The notes beneath the pieces are model-generated. The model was not told where the DNA came from, searched no databases, and saw only the letters and a list, made by a program, of their open reading frames with translations. A program made the position numbers and the translations under genes. A stretch of 20,635 nt of DNA from positions 1 through 20,635 of the forward strand of contig JAEEXV010000279.1 in assembly GCA_016287975.1 (NCBI GenBank), read 5' to 3'. The stretch's first letter is position 1, and every line of letters starts with the position of its first letter. The DNA comes from Lentisphaeria bacterium (GTDB lineage Bacteria; Verrucomicrobiota; Lentisphaeria; Oligosphaerales; Oligosphaeraceae). This document shows positions 9,201 through 15,502 of the stretch, piece by piece.

Positions 9201-9457
9201 CTGTCGTCAACAACCATGCCGCCCTCGACCGCCTCCTCCGGCGCCTCGCCGACTACGAGGGCACCATCGCCATCGGCTGCCATCGCCACTACGAAGACTG
9301 GCGGTGGCGCGATGAATCCGTCCTCGACTATCCCCCGCCGACCGAAATGGACTCCCCATCCCCCGACACCAGCGTCCACTATTGCATCCTCGTCGCCCAG
9401 CGCGGCCGACTCATCATCGCCGACGCCGCCGACGCCCTCCTCGTCGAACTGCCGTGA
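6260..9457 (+). CDS. Transmembrane Ser/Thr protein kinase with SUMF1-like and C-type-lectin-like outer domains
   Basis: The product has 1065 residues. Residues 10-260 form a Hanks-type kinase: glycine loop G19-H-G-A-Y-G24-T-V26, catalytic Lys40 (VALK), HRDIKPEN at 139-146 and PPE at 179-181. The metal-binding DFG motif reads DPG (158-160); the Asp is kept but Phe is Pro. One membrane helix spans about 284-302. Outside come two copies of a 110-residue helical unit (about 334-445 and 461-572; both contain DALDA and LYGYL), then a formylglycine-generating-enzyme-like domain (about 586-787, with RIPTEAEWEYAALGG and IGFRPVLA). The segment about 795-895 resembles a C-type lectin fold (TWNQARAFAASFGARLPE, then WKRLSDNAPVD), and the last 170 residues are unassigned. 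The SUMF1-like domain probably binds ligand rather than acting as an enzyme. It likely senses an external signal and relays it to the sigma factor encoded 21 nt upstream. Confidence 0.9.
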   Translation: MPLAPDESFAGCRLIGRCGHGAYGTVFLAEDAAGRRVALKVFDSPEAGERELRGIRNYMRLPEGNPSLIGIHHAGIENGRFFYIMELADNVGTPDGEYIPDTLARRMQRQPRMPLPEALAICGRLLDGLEAMHRAGLLHRDIKPENILFVQGRPKLGDPGMAGDYTHTISVAGTLGFIPPELFNASARPSPSTDLYALGKVLYCLVTGNAPGDFPTMPPDLPSETLVQICLPLAKICNNLPEKRCQTCAECRAILAQAARPRTGLPRLWHRLRGDRAWRRRFLAATAIPAVLCLLLAGGLGWLHHLRPRPQRTHAPTTTTAPAGQTDTRANLRKRLAEHRTHQAFIEMQLDSLHDSFPLAPRLQHISDALEAEDLTRAKTLLDALDANLGHLAAVHLPVDTSATELPPESLRGNVLLYGYLESPLGACLPAEQRQALRQRILTLSATPPQEGRDAPRPSPRMRLVEHRAHQAHLATQLRLLHDGFPLAERLQGISDALEANDLPRAQTLLDALDADLGRLAAAHLPASQAATRLTPASLRANARLYGYLASPLGAWHLPDDQRQALRQRADAEADALFGTGHAPRNGAPFRFSRGAAFRMPFLPPGAFESPTTQKTETIDYPFWILDSEASNQLVGQCLRELRRQGGRPQAPATRLAWNDMLAACKALDQTLRREVAFPPGYCIRIPTEAEWEYAALGGATGNAPSSMPIPTDATLSPIQSGPPSSLGIYDLDRNLAEAVTPYPDLRLRRDGVIVRGAHFRSKGTGITERHFMFRDEDAIDTIGFRPVLAPAPDTYYNRAWFHGPQFFVAAIGKRDYGGICSRMSRMTWNQARAFAASFGARLPEPDSYQDFERIFSFIDADRDAPAFLGFHFQDGGWKRLSDNAPVDRHRLILRLDRKTSPRPQDAISIRLPLTYQLIPPDATLDNHIFEWPGDNGFQNRTTPTCSETFALDGRRYGILRIRLPAMLHATFLGLAGLRPPVVNNHAALDRLLRRLADYEGTIAIGCHRHYEDWRWRDESVLDYPPPTEMDSPSPDTSVHYCILVAQRGRLIIADAADALLVELP

Positions 9458-9482
9458 CAGTCCTGTGGTGGCAGCGAGGCCC

Positions 9483-10304
9483 CTACTCGCCGTTTTCCTT
9501 CAGCGCGGCTGCCAGTTCATCCGTATACGCGCGCAACTGCGCCAGCAGTTCGGCCTGGCTGATCCAGCGTTCGGGCTTCGCCTTGTCCATCTTCGCGCCA
9601 GGCACCAGGATGTTCGGCGCATATCCCGCCTTGCGGAAGGCATCGGGCAGCACCGCGTCCGCCGCGTCCTGCCGCACATAGTGCAGTTCCTGCATCCACG
9701 CACCTGTCTTCTGCTGGACGCGCTGCTGCACGCGACGGTCGTGGACATCCTTGAAAAGCCGCGCCTGCTCGTCCTCGTCGATATCCTCCCGTCGGACGAA
9801 ATGGCTGCCGACCCGCACGCGGTCTGGACCGATGTCGCTCAGCGGCCCAGTGACCTCCGTCTGCGTCCCACGCCCCTTCCGCCGCTTCAGCGTCACCTTC
9901 GCGCCGCGCGGATACATCGCAAAATGCGCCTCGGCCTCCTCGCGGATCTGCGCGGCCTTCGCCTTGCGCTCCGACTTCGGCACCCGACGGTCGAACTCCG
10001 CCTGCACCGCCGCCTCGCTCGCGGAGACCACCTCCTTCAGCGTCTGCTTCGGCTCCGCAATCGGCGCCTTCCACTCCACCCCCTGCAACTGACGGAAGTC
10101 CCCGACTCCAGGCACCACCAGCCCCGCCTCCACCGCCTGGCCAATCATATCGCACAGCCGCTCATCCGCGCTCCGAGTATCCGTCACCGCCGCTGACGCG
10201 GCCGCCGACACCGCCTCGCTCCCCTCCGTCTCCTTACGGTCCCGCCGCGCCTGCTCGCAGGAGACCAGCGCCACCACTGCCAACAACCAGATCCAATGCT
10301 TCAT
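9483..10304 (-). CDS. Predicted lipoprotein of unknown function
   Basis: The 273-residue product starts with a clear lipoprotein signal: a short basic N-terminus, a hydrophobic core and the lipobox L13-V-S-C16. A Ser/Ala/Thr-rich linker follows. The mature part is highly charged and helical (for example RRVPKSERKAKAAQIREEAE), with a short central stretch, GAKVTLKRRKGRGTQTEVTG, that could be a small beta-barrel-like module. I do not recognise a family. The chosen ATG has a good ribosome-binding site, GGGAGGAAG, about 4 nt upstream; an earlier in-frame ATG overlaps that site and a longer extension would read through a repeat. The gene converges on the kinase gene with only 25 nt between the stop codons. 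It stands apart from the pyrF operon by 229 nt. Confidence 0.8.
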   Translation of the reverse strand: MKHWIWLLAVVALVSCEQARRDRKETEGSEAVSAAASAAVTDTRSADERLCDMIGQAVEAGLVVPGVGDFRQLQGVEWKAPIAEPKQTLKEVVSASEAAVQAEFDRRVPKSERKAKAAQIREEAEAHFAMYPRGAKVTLKRRKGRGTQTEVTGPLSDIGPDRVRVGSHFVRREDIDEDEQARLFKDVHDRRVQQRVQQKTGAWMQELHYVRQDAADAVLPDAFRKAGYAPNILVPGAKMDKAKPERWISQAELLAQLRAYTDELAAALKENGE

Positions 10305-10414
10305 GATTCTTCCTCCCATGAAAAAACTGGAACCGAGGAACAACCTCATGGCACGGGGGCGCAGGGACGCAGCGTGACACGCAATGTCGAGCGCCGCAAG
10401 CGCCACCCATGGAA

Positions 10415-10469
10415 GGGGGTGCGGGGGGCTAAGCCCCCCGTCGTTTGCGTGGATGCGATGAGACACCAG
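10415..10469. repeat. Solitary copy of the GGGGGGC/GCCCCCC hairpin repeat
   Basis: This stretch contains GTGCGGGGGGCTAAGCCCCC followed by CGTCGTTTGC, then GATG and CACCAG. It matches, with few changes, the second half of the tandem units at 13662-14150, about 3.6 kb away, best the copy at 14054-14112. The core can form a 7-bp GC stem with a 3-nt loop. It sits in the 229-nt gap between the lipoprotein gene and the 3' end of pyrF. No T-run follows on either strand, so an intrinsic terminator role is not supported. The rest of this gap shows nothing I can assign. Confidence 0.8.
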
Positions 10470-10533
10470 TCTCCCCCTTTGTCCAGCCCCCACCACCTAA
10501 GCCGCAACTCCCCCCGCCCCGTCTGCCCGAAGC

Positions 10534-11223
10534 CTACCCCCGCAGCTCCGCGAGAATCGCCTGCGCGGCGGCGACGGGATCCTCGGCGGCGATGATGGGC
10601 CGACCGACCACGATGTAGTCCGCGCCCGCCTGCGCCGCCAGGCGCGGCGTCATGATCCGCTTCTGGTCGCCGACCGCCGCCCCCGCGGGGCGGATGCCAG
10701 GCACCACCGTCAGGAAATCTGGTCCGCAGCACTCGTGGATCAACTCCACCTCGCGCGGCGAACAGACCACCCCAGGCAGCCCCGCCGCCTGGGTCAGTTT
10801 CGCCAGCCGCGCGACCTGCTCCGCGGGCGTGCAGCCGATGCCGATGGCGGAGAGCTGCGCCTCGTCCATGCTCGTCAGCACCGTCACCGCAATGACCGTC
10901 TTGCCCGTCTCCCGCGCCGCGTCCGCCGCCGCCGCCAGCATCGCGGGGCCGCCAGAGGCGTGCACATTGATGATGTCCGCGCCAATCGCCGCCGCGGAGC
11001 GCACCGCCCCCGCGACCGTGTTCGGGATGTCATGGAACTTCATGTCCAGAAAGACCTTCTTCCCGCGCGACTTGAGTTCCTGCACCACCGACGGGCCGTA
11101 GTGCGTGAACAACTGCTTCCCGACCTTGAACCACTCCACGGCGTCCCCCAGCCGATCCACCAGCGCCTGGGCGGACGACCAATCCGCGAAATCCAATGCC
11201 GTGATCAATTGCGTCTGCTTCAT
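10534..11223 (-). CDS. pyrF: Orotidine-5'-phosphate decarboxylase
   Basis: The 229-residue protein catalyses the last step of UMP synthesis, decarboxylation of OMP. It has the family hallmarks: ALD11 in the first strand, K33 in the second strand (FKVGKQLF), the catalytic tetrad segment FLD60MK62FHD65IPNT, the phosphate-binding VVPGIRP and the terminal VVGRPI loop. The length is normal for the bacterial short form, a cytosolic TIM-barrel dimer. Its ATG overlaps the stop of the upstream membrane-protein gene (ATGA), so the two are probably translationally coupled; GGAG lies 8 nt upstream of the start. No other pyrimidine gene is present nearby. The assignment is secure. Confidence 0.97.
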   Translation of the reverse strand: MKQTQLITALDFADWSSAQALVDRLGDAVEWFKVGKQLFTHYGPSVVQELKSRGKKVFLDMKFHDIPNTVAGAVRSAAAIGADIINVHASGGPAMLAAAADAARETGKTVIAVTVLTSMDEAQLSAIGIGCTPAEQVARLAKLTQAAGLPGVVCSPREVELIHECCGPDFLTVVPGIRPAGAAVGDQKRIMTPRLAAQAGADYIVVGRPIIAAEDPVAAAQAILAELRG

Positions 11224-12068
11224 TGCGTATTCTCCATTTGCCCAGGCTTCTCCGCCTGCATCGGCGATTCGCCTTCGTCTTCCTCCCCGTCATCCTCCGA
11301 AATGCCCTGCGGGAGCGCCTGCCCTGGTCTCGACAGCAGCACCACCAGGCTGGCCATGCACTCCCACGCCAGCAGCAGCGGCAGCACCATCAGCAGCAGC
11401 GCGCGGACCAGCCAGCCCGCGGGGGATTCGGGGGACAGCACCCCATGCAGAAACGGCGTGAACAACAACGCCGCCACTCTGAGCAATCCCTCTGGCAGCA
11501 CCGTCGTCTCTGGCATTTCATGGTTGATGAACCGCTGCACCAACACCAGCCCGAAGCACACGAAGATCGCCACCACGGGCACGATCACCACATACAGCAG
11601 CGCCGTCACTGGCCATGCGCACATCCTGCGCATCCAGCGCCGATAGCGCAGCGACCACTCCCGCAACTGGCAGAAGCCCTCCATCAGCAGCCACAGCGCC
11701 GCAAAAAGATTCACCACCGCCATCACCGAAAAATAATGGTAGTGTTCCATGGAATGCCCCACTGGCATGCCGAGCCAATGCCAGAACGGCGCCGTCCCCA
11801 TCGCCAGAAGCACCGCCGCCTGCAACCGCCAGCGCGACGGATGCGACCGCATCCAGATCACCCCGCGTTCCGCCTGCGACAAATCCCGACGCGATTCAGG
11901 CCACAACCACGCCGACAGCGCAAACAGCGCCGCCGTCAGCAGCGGCCACATCATCACCGAGAACTGCGGCGCAGGCGCCATCGGCAACTGCACCAGCAGC
12001 CCAGTCAGCAGCAGCGTGGCGGCGCCATGGATCGCCACGGCGGCCTGCAGCCGCATCGCCTCCCTCAT
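11220..12068 (-). CDS. Multi-pass membrane protein of unknown function (about seven helices)
   Basis: The 282-residue product has about seven hydrophobic segments, for example AATLLLTGLLVQL, WPLLTAALFALSAWLW, LLYVVIVPVVAIFVCFGLVL and LLLMVLPLLLAWECMASLVV. The C-terminus is a charged cytosolic-type tail rich in Glu and Asp (EDDGEEDEGE). A histidine-rich loop (GHSMEHYHY) lies between the third and fourth helices and might bind metal or face a ligand, but no family is recognised. An ATG further upstream lies inside the GcvH-like gene; I chose 12068 because it is just after that gene's stop (25 nt gap) and has a G-rich stretch (CGGGGGGCG) before it. The 3' end overlaps pyrF by 4 nt. It appears to be the middle gene of a three-gene operon. 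Confidence 0.75.
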   Translation of the reverse strand: MREAMRLQAAVAIHGAATLLLTGLLVQLPMAPAPQFSVMMWPLLTAALFALSAWLWPESRRDLSQAERGVIWMRSHPSRWRLQAAVLLAMGTAPFWHWLGMPVGHSMEHYHYFSVMAVVNLFAALWLLMEGFCQLREWSLRYRRWMRRMCAWPVTALLYVVIVPVVAIFVCFGLVLVQRFINHEMPETTVLPEGLLRVAALLFTPFLHGVLSPESPAGWLVRALLLMVLPLLLAWECMASLVVLLSRPGQALPQGISEDDGEEDEGESPMQAEKPGQMENTQ

Positions 12069-12093
12069 CGTGGTCGCCCCCCGCTCTTCGCCC

Positions 12094-12483
12094 TCACAAT
12101 GAATCGAGGTATTTGGCATACTGCGTCCCGCTCATCATCTGGTCCAGTTCGTCGCGGTCGTCAAACTCCATCTTGAACAGCCAGTTCGCCTGGTAGTCGA
12201 GATACAGCAGCCCAGGATTGTCCAGGACCTCCTGGTTCACCTCCAGAATCCGCCCCGTCAGCGGGCACCGCGAATGCCGTATGCGGTTTCGGACGTGGAA
12301 ATGGATGCACAGGTCATCCCGCTCCACCTCGTCCCCCACCATCGGCAGGTCGATGGTCGTGATCTCCCCGAGTTCCTCCGTCAGGAAGTCGGTGACGCCA
12401 ATATAGGCCTCGTCCGTGTCCGCGCTGGGCTTCACCCATATATGGCGGGCGCTGTATACCATGGTGTCAGGGTATTCTGGCAT
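12094..12483 (-). CDS. gcvH: Glycine cleavage H-like protein lacking the lipoyl-lysine
   Basis: The 129-residue product follows the H-protein fold along its whole length: YSARHIWVKP, AYIGVTDFLTEELGEITTIDLP, VGDEV, PLTGRILEVN, then LDNPGLLYLDYQANWLFKME. H-protein normally carries lipoate on a Lys in a central ESVKAxS-type hairpin. Here that segment reads CIHFHVRNRIRHSRC (residues 59-73), with Arg or Asn where the Lys should be, no Lys nearby, and apparently a few extra residues. It therefore should not be lipoylated in the normal way. No gcvT or gcvP lies in the window. The gene instead heads an operon with a membrane protein and pyrF. GAGGA lies about 9 nt before the chosen ATG, and a TATAGT box lies further upstream. 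The fold is well supported; the function is unknown. Confidence 0.85.
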   Translation of the reverse strand: MPEYPDTMVYSARHIWVKPSADTDEAYIGVTDFLTEELGEITTIDLPMVGDEVERDDLCIHFHVRNRIRHSRCPLTGRILEVNQEVLDNPGLLYLDYQANWLFKMEFDDRDELDQMMSGTQYAKYLDSL

Positions 12484-12620
12484 GTTCGTATTCCTCGCTA
12501 TGTGGCACGCGCGGCGGCGGGCTTCTCCAGTCCGCCCGCCACGCATTACGCTCTGGTCGCACTCTTCTGGCGGCAGGGCGCGGACGGCAAGGCCGCCCGC
12601 ATCCGCTTCCGTCATTGCAT

Positions 12621-12647
12621 ACTATACGCGCTCTCTACACTTTGCAA
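12621..12647 (-). promoter_or_regulatory. Candidate promoter for the gcvH-like operon
   Basis: Read on the - strand, TTGCAA (12647-12642) is followed after 15 nt by TATAGT (12626-12621), about 138 nt before the GcvH-like start. Both boxes resemble sigma-70 consensus hexamers and stand out in GC-rich DNA; the spacer is shorter than the usual 17 nt. The rest of the 224-nt gap between this gene and mrp holds a T/A-rich patch near 12660-12678 and no gene. Confidence 0.4.
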
Positions 12648-12707
12648 CTCCGTCCACGCATTTTTCTCAAAACTTTTTTCCGCCCCGTCCCGAGGCTTGG
12701 CGCGCGT

Positions 12708-13562
12708 TCACTTTCCTTCCTGGATCGCGTCCACTATCGCCTGGAAGGCCTTGGCGGTCGCCGTGTCCGCGTAGCGGTGCACCAGCGGCTTCCCCTCGTC
12801 CCCGCAGGCGCACACCAGCGGATCCATCGGGATCTTCCCCAGGAACGGCACCTTGAAGCGCTTCGCGAGTTCCTCGCCCGCGCCGTGCGAGAAGATCTCC
12901 GTGACCTTCCCGCAGTGCGGGCAGACGAAGCCGCTCATGTTCTCCACGATCCCCACCACGGGGAACGACAGCTGGCGCAGGAAGTCCAGCGACTTCGCGA
13001 CATCCGTCGCCGAGACCTGCTGCGGCGTCGTGACCACGATGGCGCCGTCGGCATTCGGCAGCAGCTGGCACAGGGTCAGCGGCTCGTCGCCTGTTCCAGG
13101 CGGCGCGTCGATGACCAGCGCGTCCAGGTCGCCCCACTCGACCTCGGACAGGAGTTGCTGCAGCACGCCGTATTTCATCGGGCCGCGCCAGATGACCGCG
13201 TGGTCAGGCGAGGGCAGCGTGAAGCCGATCGACATCACCTTCAGGCTGCCGACCTCCACTGGCAGCAGTTTCTCCCCGTCCGACATCAACTGCGCCCCCT
13301 CCAGATGCAGCATCTTCGGGATGCTCGGCCCGTGGAAATCCGTGTCCAGCAGCCCCACCGACTGCCCCTGCAGCACCAGCGACAGCGCCAGGTTCGTCGC
13401 GACCGTGCTCTTGCCGACGCCCCCCTTGCCCGACATCACCAGATAGATATGCTTGACCCCCAGCAGGTTGTCATGCAATTTCATGCGCTCTTCGCCGCAC
13501 TTGCCGCCGCATTCGCTGCAATTGTGCCCGCTCGGGCACTTCTGTTCTTCATTCGCGCTCAT
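12708..13562 (-). CDS. mrp: Mrp/ApbC-family Fe-S cluster carrier ATPase
   Basis: The 284-residue product is a P-loop NTPase of the Mrp/NBP35 family, which carries Fe-S clusters to apoproteins in the cytosol. It has the deviant Walker A SGKGGVGKST (residues 44-53), switch I LLDTDFHGPS, Walker B-like ALVIDAPPGTGDEP and the dimer-bridging CPHC pair near residue 210. The N-terminus carries four more Cys in the pattern C-x5-C-x2-C-x3-C (residues 9-22), like the N-terminal cluster site of eukaryotic Nbp35 and of some bacterial and archaeal Mrp proteins. An in-frame ATG at 13580 has AGGAGG 4 nt upstream and would add six residues (MQWRQT); I prefer 13562 because of GGAG at 7 nt and a more usual MSAN start. 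It appears to be transcribed alone. Confidence 0.93.
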   Translation of the reverse strand: MSANEEQKCPSGHNCSECGGKCGEERMKLHDNLLGVKHIYLVMSGKGGVGKSTVATNLALSLVLQGQSVGLLDTDFHGPSIPKMLHLEGAQLMSDGEKLLPVEVGSLKVMSIGFTLPSPDHAVIWRGPMKYGVLQQLLSEVEWGDLDALVIDAPPGTGDEPLTLCQLLPNADGAIVVTTPQQVSATDVAKSLDFLRQLSFPVVGIVENMSGFVCPHCGKVTEIFSHGAGEELAKRFKVPFLGKIPMDPLVCACGDEGKPLVHRYADTATAKAFQAIVDAIQEGK

Positions 13563-13605
13563 CGTCTGTCTCCATTGCATTCCCCCTCCTGTTGGAAATC
13601 GCCAT

Positions 13606-13611
13606 ACTGTA
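13606..13611 (-). promoter_or_regulatory. Candidate -10 box for mrp
   Basis: On the - strand TACAGTATGG lies about 25 nt before the upstream mrp ATG. It resembles the TATAGTAT boxes at 12621-12626 and 19154-19159. No convincing -35 hexamer is seen at the expected distance, so this is a weak call based on similarity to the other two sites. Confidence 0.3.
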
Positions 13612-13661
13612 GCCGCTCAATGCAGATTCGCCCCGCATCCCCCCATCATCGCCCCGCCCGC

Positions 13662-14150
13662 GAAGCGCCCATTGGCCCGCGGGGCATAGCCCCGCGGCAC
13701 ACGCCGCCCATTCATCGGGGCCCGATGGGCGCGGGGCGGGGGGTGCGGGGGGCTGCCCCCCGTCGTTTGCATGGCTGGATGATGGCACCAGCCAGCCCGA
13801 ATGCGAAGCGCCCATTGGCCCGCGGGGCAAGCCCCGCGGCACACGCCGCCCATACATCGAGGGCCGATGAGTGCGGAGCGGGGGGGTGCGGGGGGCGCAA
13901 GCCCACCGTCGTTTGCATGGCTGGATGATGGCACCAGCCTCCGCACATGCCCCGCCCCGCAACGCCAGCCCGAATGTGAAGCGCCCATTGGCCCGCGGGG
14001 CAAGCCCCGCGGCACACGCCGCCCATACATCGGGGGCCGATGAGTGCGGAGCGGGGGGGTGCGGGGGGCATAAGCCCCCCGTCGTTTGCATGGCTGTATG
14101 ATGGCACCAGCCTCCGCACATGCCCCACCCCGCAACGCCAACCCGCCTTT
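13662..14150. repeat. Tandem 143-173-bp hairpin repeat, three copies
   Basis: Three head-to-tail copies start at GAAGCGCCCATTGGCCCGCG at 13662, 13805 and 13978 (units of 143, 173 and 173 bp). Each unit holds two hairpins: CCGCGGGGC with GCCCCGCGG around AA or ATA, and GGGGGGC with GCCCCCC (imperfect in copies one and two). Each ends in CGTCGTTTGC, ATGGCTG and ATGATGGCACCAGCC. The first copy lacks the 30-bp tail (TCCGCACATGCCCC...) that the other two have. Long frames cross the array on both strands but only reflect the repeat. The second half of the unit recurs alone at 10415-10469. Confidence 0.92.
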
Positions 14151-14286
14151 GAAGCGCCAAGCCCCGCCCGCGCATCGCCCCCGCTCACCCGCGACCATTG
14201 GCCCGCCAGGCTTATCTGGCGGCACACCCCGCCCCGCGCGTTCTGTGCCAGGCCATTCTTGGCCTGGTCCCCCGCCATCCTGGTCG
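14151..14286. repeat. Degenerate repeat remnants next to the DUF1294 gene
   Basis: The stretch opens with GAAGCGCCAA, a truncated fourth copy of the preceding unit. A variant of its first hairpin follows at about 14195-14233 (CCATTGGCCCGCCAGGC, TTAT, then CTGGCGGCACACC). At about 14238-14270 comes a copy of a different repeat, GCGTTCTGTGCCAGGCCATT followed by CTTGGCCTGG, which is the unit found several times at 19177-19550. Two hairpin families are thus joined in one gap. The last bases (CCATCCTGG) lead into the 3' end of the DUF1294 gene. Confidence 0.75.
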
Positions 14287-14604
14287 CTACCGCGCGATCA
14301 GGATGGCGGCCAGTTGCAAAAGAAAGACCAGCAGCAGCCAGGCATTGAAGGATTCTTTGGCGGATTTGTGGTGGAACAGCACCTCGCCAACCGCGATCCC
14401 AAGCGAACCGCCGAACAACGCCAGCGTCAGCAGCAGCCGTTCCGGGACGCGGCGGCGGCCGCGCAGCGCGGCCAATTTGTCATGGGCGAAGAAGACCATC
14501 GCCACCGTCGACATTACGCCCACCCACACCAGCAGCCAGGTCGGCCATGCCAGCAGCAGCCACACCACCAGCGCCGCCAGAACCAGGACAATCGCAGTCA
14601 GCAT
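14287..14604 (-). CDS. DUF1294-family small membrane protein
   Basis: The 105-residue product matches DUF1294: a basic cytosolic-type loop, DKLAALRGRRRVPERLLL, then LALFGGSLGIAVGEVLFHHK and KSAKESF, with hydrophobic helices at both ends (about four in all). Members sit in the inner membrane and have no known function. A longer frame uses a TTG inside the preceding gene; the ATG at 14604, 13 nt after that gene's stop, gives a normal N-terminus (MLTAIVLVLAALVVW). A weak GGGACGG lies upstream. It is the last gene of the ESCRT-like run, and its link to that system rests on position alone. Confidence 0.82.
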   Translation of the reverse strand: MLTAIVLVLAALVVWLLLAWPTWLLVWVGVMSTVAMVFFAHDKLAALRGRRRVPERLLLTLALFGGSLGIAVGEVLFHHKSAKESFNAWLLLVFLLQLAAILIAR

Positions 14605-14617
14605 ACGTGCCGTCCCA

Positions 14618-15502
14618 TCAGCTTTCCAGCCGCAGCGCAAAGGTCATCAGCGACACATTATAGCAGAAAGCCACCACCACGGCGGCGGCCAGCAGCGCCG
14701 CCATCCATCCGCCAGCCAGAATCCCGCCCAGCAGGAAAAAGGCCAGGATCGCGTCTGCCAGCGTATAGATGCCGAGGCAGAATGCGTTCACGCGGTTGGA
14801 CTTCCGCGCGACCATCTGGCGCAGGAAGGCGATTGTCACCACCGGCAGCATCAGCATCACCAGCAGGAAGCCCAGCACCCGCAGATGCCACGGCATCCCC
14901 CCGCCTTTTCCAGGCGGCGGCGCAGCAGCCGCAGAAGCCGCAGGCGCCTCCGCTGCCTGCGGCGTCGTGTCCTCCTTGAGCGCGATGACCGCGATGGCCT
15001 TGCCGGTGGCCACCTCCAGCAGTTGCACTTCGCCGACCAGCACCGCCCCCTTCGGCATCGCCTCGAAGCGGTCAAGCCGCCCGATGATCACGCCATCCAA
15101 CTTCTGCTCCCGCCCATACGCGAGCGACTTGGATGCGTCGAACTCTCCGCGCACCTTCTGCCCCAGATACCGACGGAGCCGCTCCGACAGCGGCGGCGCC
15201 TCCACGTCCAGAATGCCCGACGCGTCCAGACGCGCCCGCAATTCCTCCGTGAAGAAACCACTGGAATCATTTGCCAAGGGCATCACCGCGACCAGCCGCA
15301 GTTTCCCGCGGGCCTCGCGCAGGGCCTCCGCCGTCTTCGCCACCGCCGCCAGCCCGACCTGCTGGCGCTCCGAATGCAGCTCAGGCGACTTCGGCGCCAG
15401 CGCCCGCCAGCCCAGCAGCAGGCAGACGCCGCAGAAAATCACAAAGCCGAGAATCCGCATCAGCGTCTGAAGCACCAGCCCGCGAAACAGCCACCCGATC
15501 AT
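14618..15502 (-). CDS. Membrane protein with CsgG/FlgO-like domain and C-terminal helices
   Basis: The 294-residue product has one N-terminal membrane helix (about 12-32), a soluble domain (about 45-180), a low-complexity Ala/Pro linker (about 183-200) and three C-terminal helices (about 206-228, 238-262 and 264-285). The soluble domain has the layout of CsgG/FlgO/TolB-N-type domains: LRLVAVMPLANDSSGFFTEE, then LRARLDASGILDVE, YGREQKLDGVIIGRL and VQLLEVATGKAIAVIAL. Such domains are usually outside the inner membrane and act in assembly of envelope structures. Its ATG overlaps the stop of the Vps4-like ATPase gene by 4 nt and has GGGAGG upstream, so it is almost certainly co-translated with the ATPase. 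I infer a membrane partner of the ESCRT-like module. The family call for the soluble domain is tentative. Confidence 0.75.
   Translation of the reverse strand: MIGWLFRGLVLQTLMRILGFVIFCGVCLLLGWRALAPKSPELHSERQQVGLAAVAKTAEALREARGKLRLVAVMPLANDSSGFFTEELRARLDASGILDVEAPPLSERLRRYLGQKVRGEFDASKSLAYGREQKLDGVIIGRLDRFEAMPKGAVLVGEVQLLEVATGKAIAVIALKEDTTPQAAEAPAASAAAAPPPGKGGGMPWHLRVLGFLLVMLMLPVVTIAFLRQMVARKSNRVNAFCLGIYTLADAILAFFLLGGILAGGWMAALLAAAVVVAFCYNVSLMTFALRLES

Noticed and set aside
10424..10438. Intrinsic terminator for pyrF
   Set aside because: The GC hairpin has no T-run on either strand and belongs to the repeat family at 13662-14150.
13549..14278. Several open frames of about 190-210 residues on the - strand and shorter ones on +
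   Set aside because: They run through the tandem hairpin repeats, repeat their own sequence, and have no plausible ribosome-binding site. They are by-products of GC-rich repeat DNA.
14657..14662. Perfect TATAAT on the - strand, 53 nt before the DUF1294 start
   Set aside because: It lies inside the coding sequence of the upstream gene (within YNVSL codons) and has no -35 box at the right distance. An internal promoter is possible but not supported.
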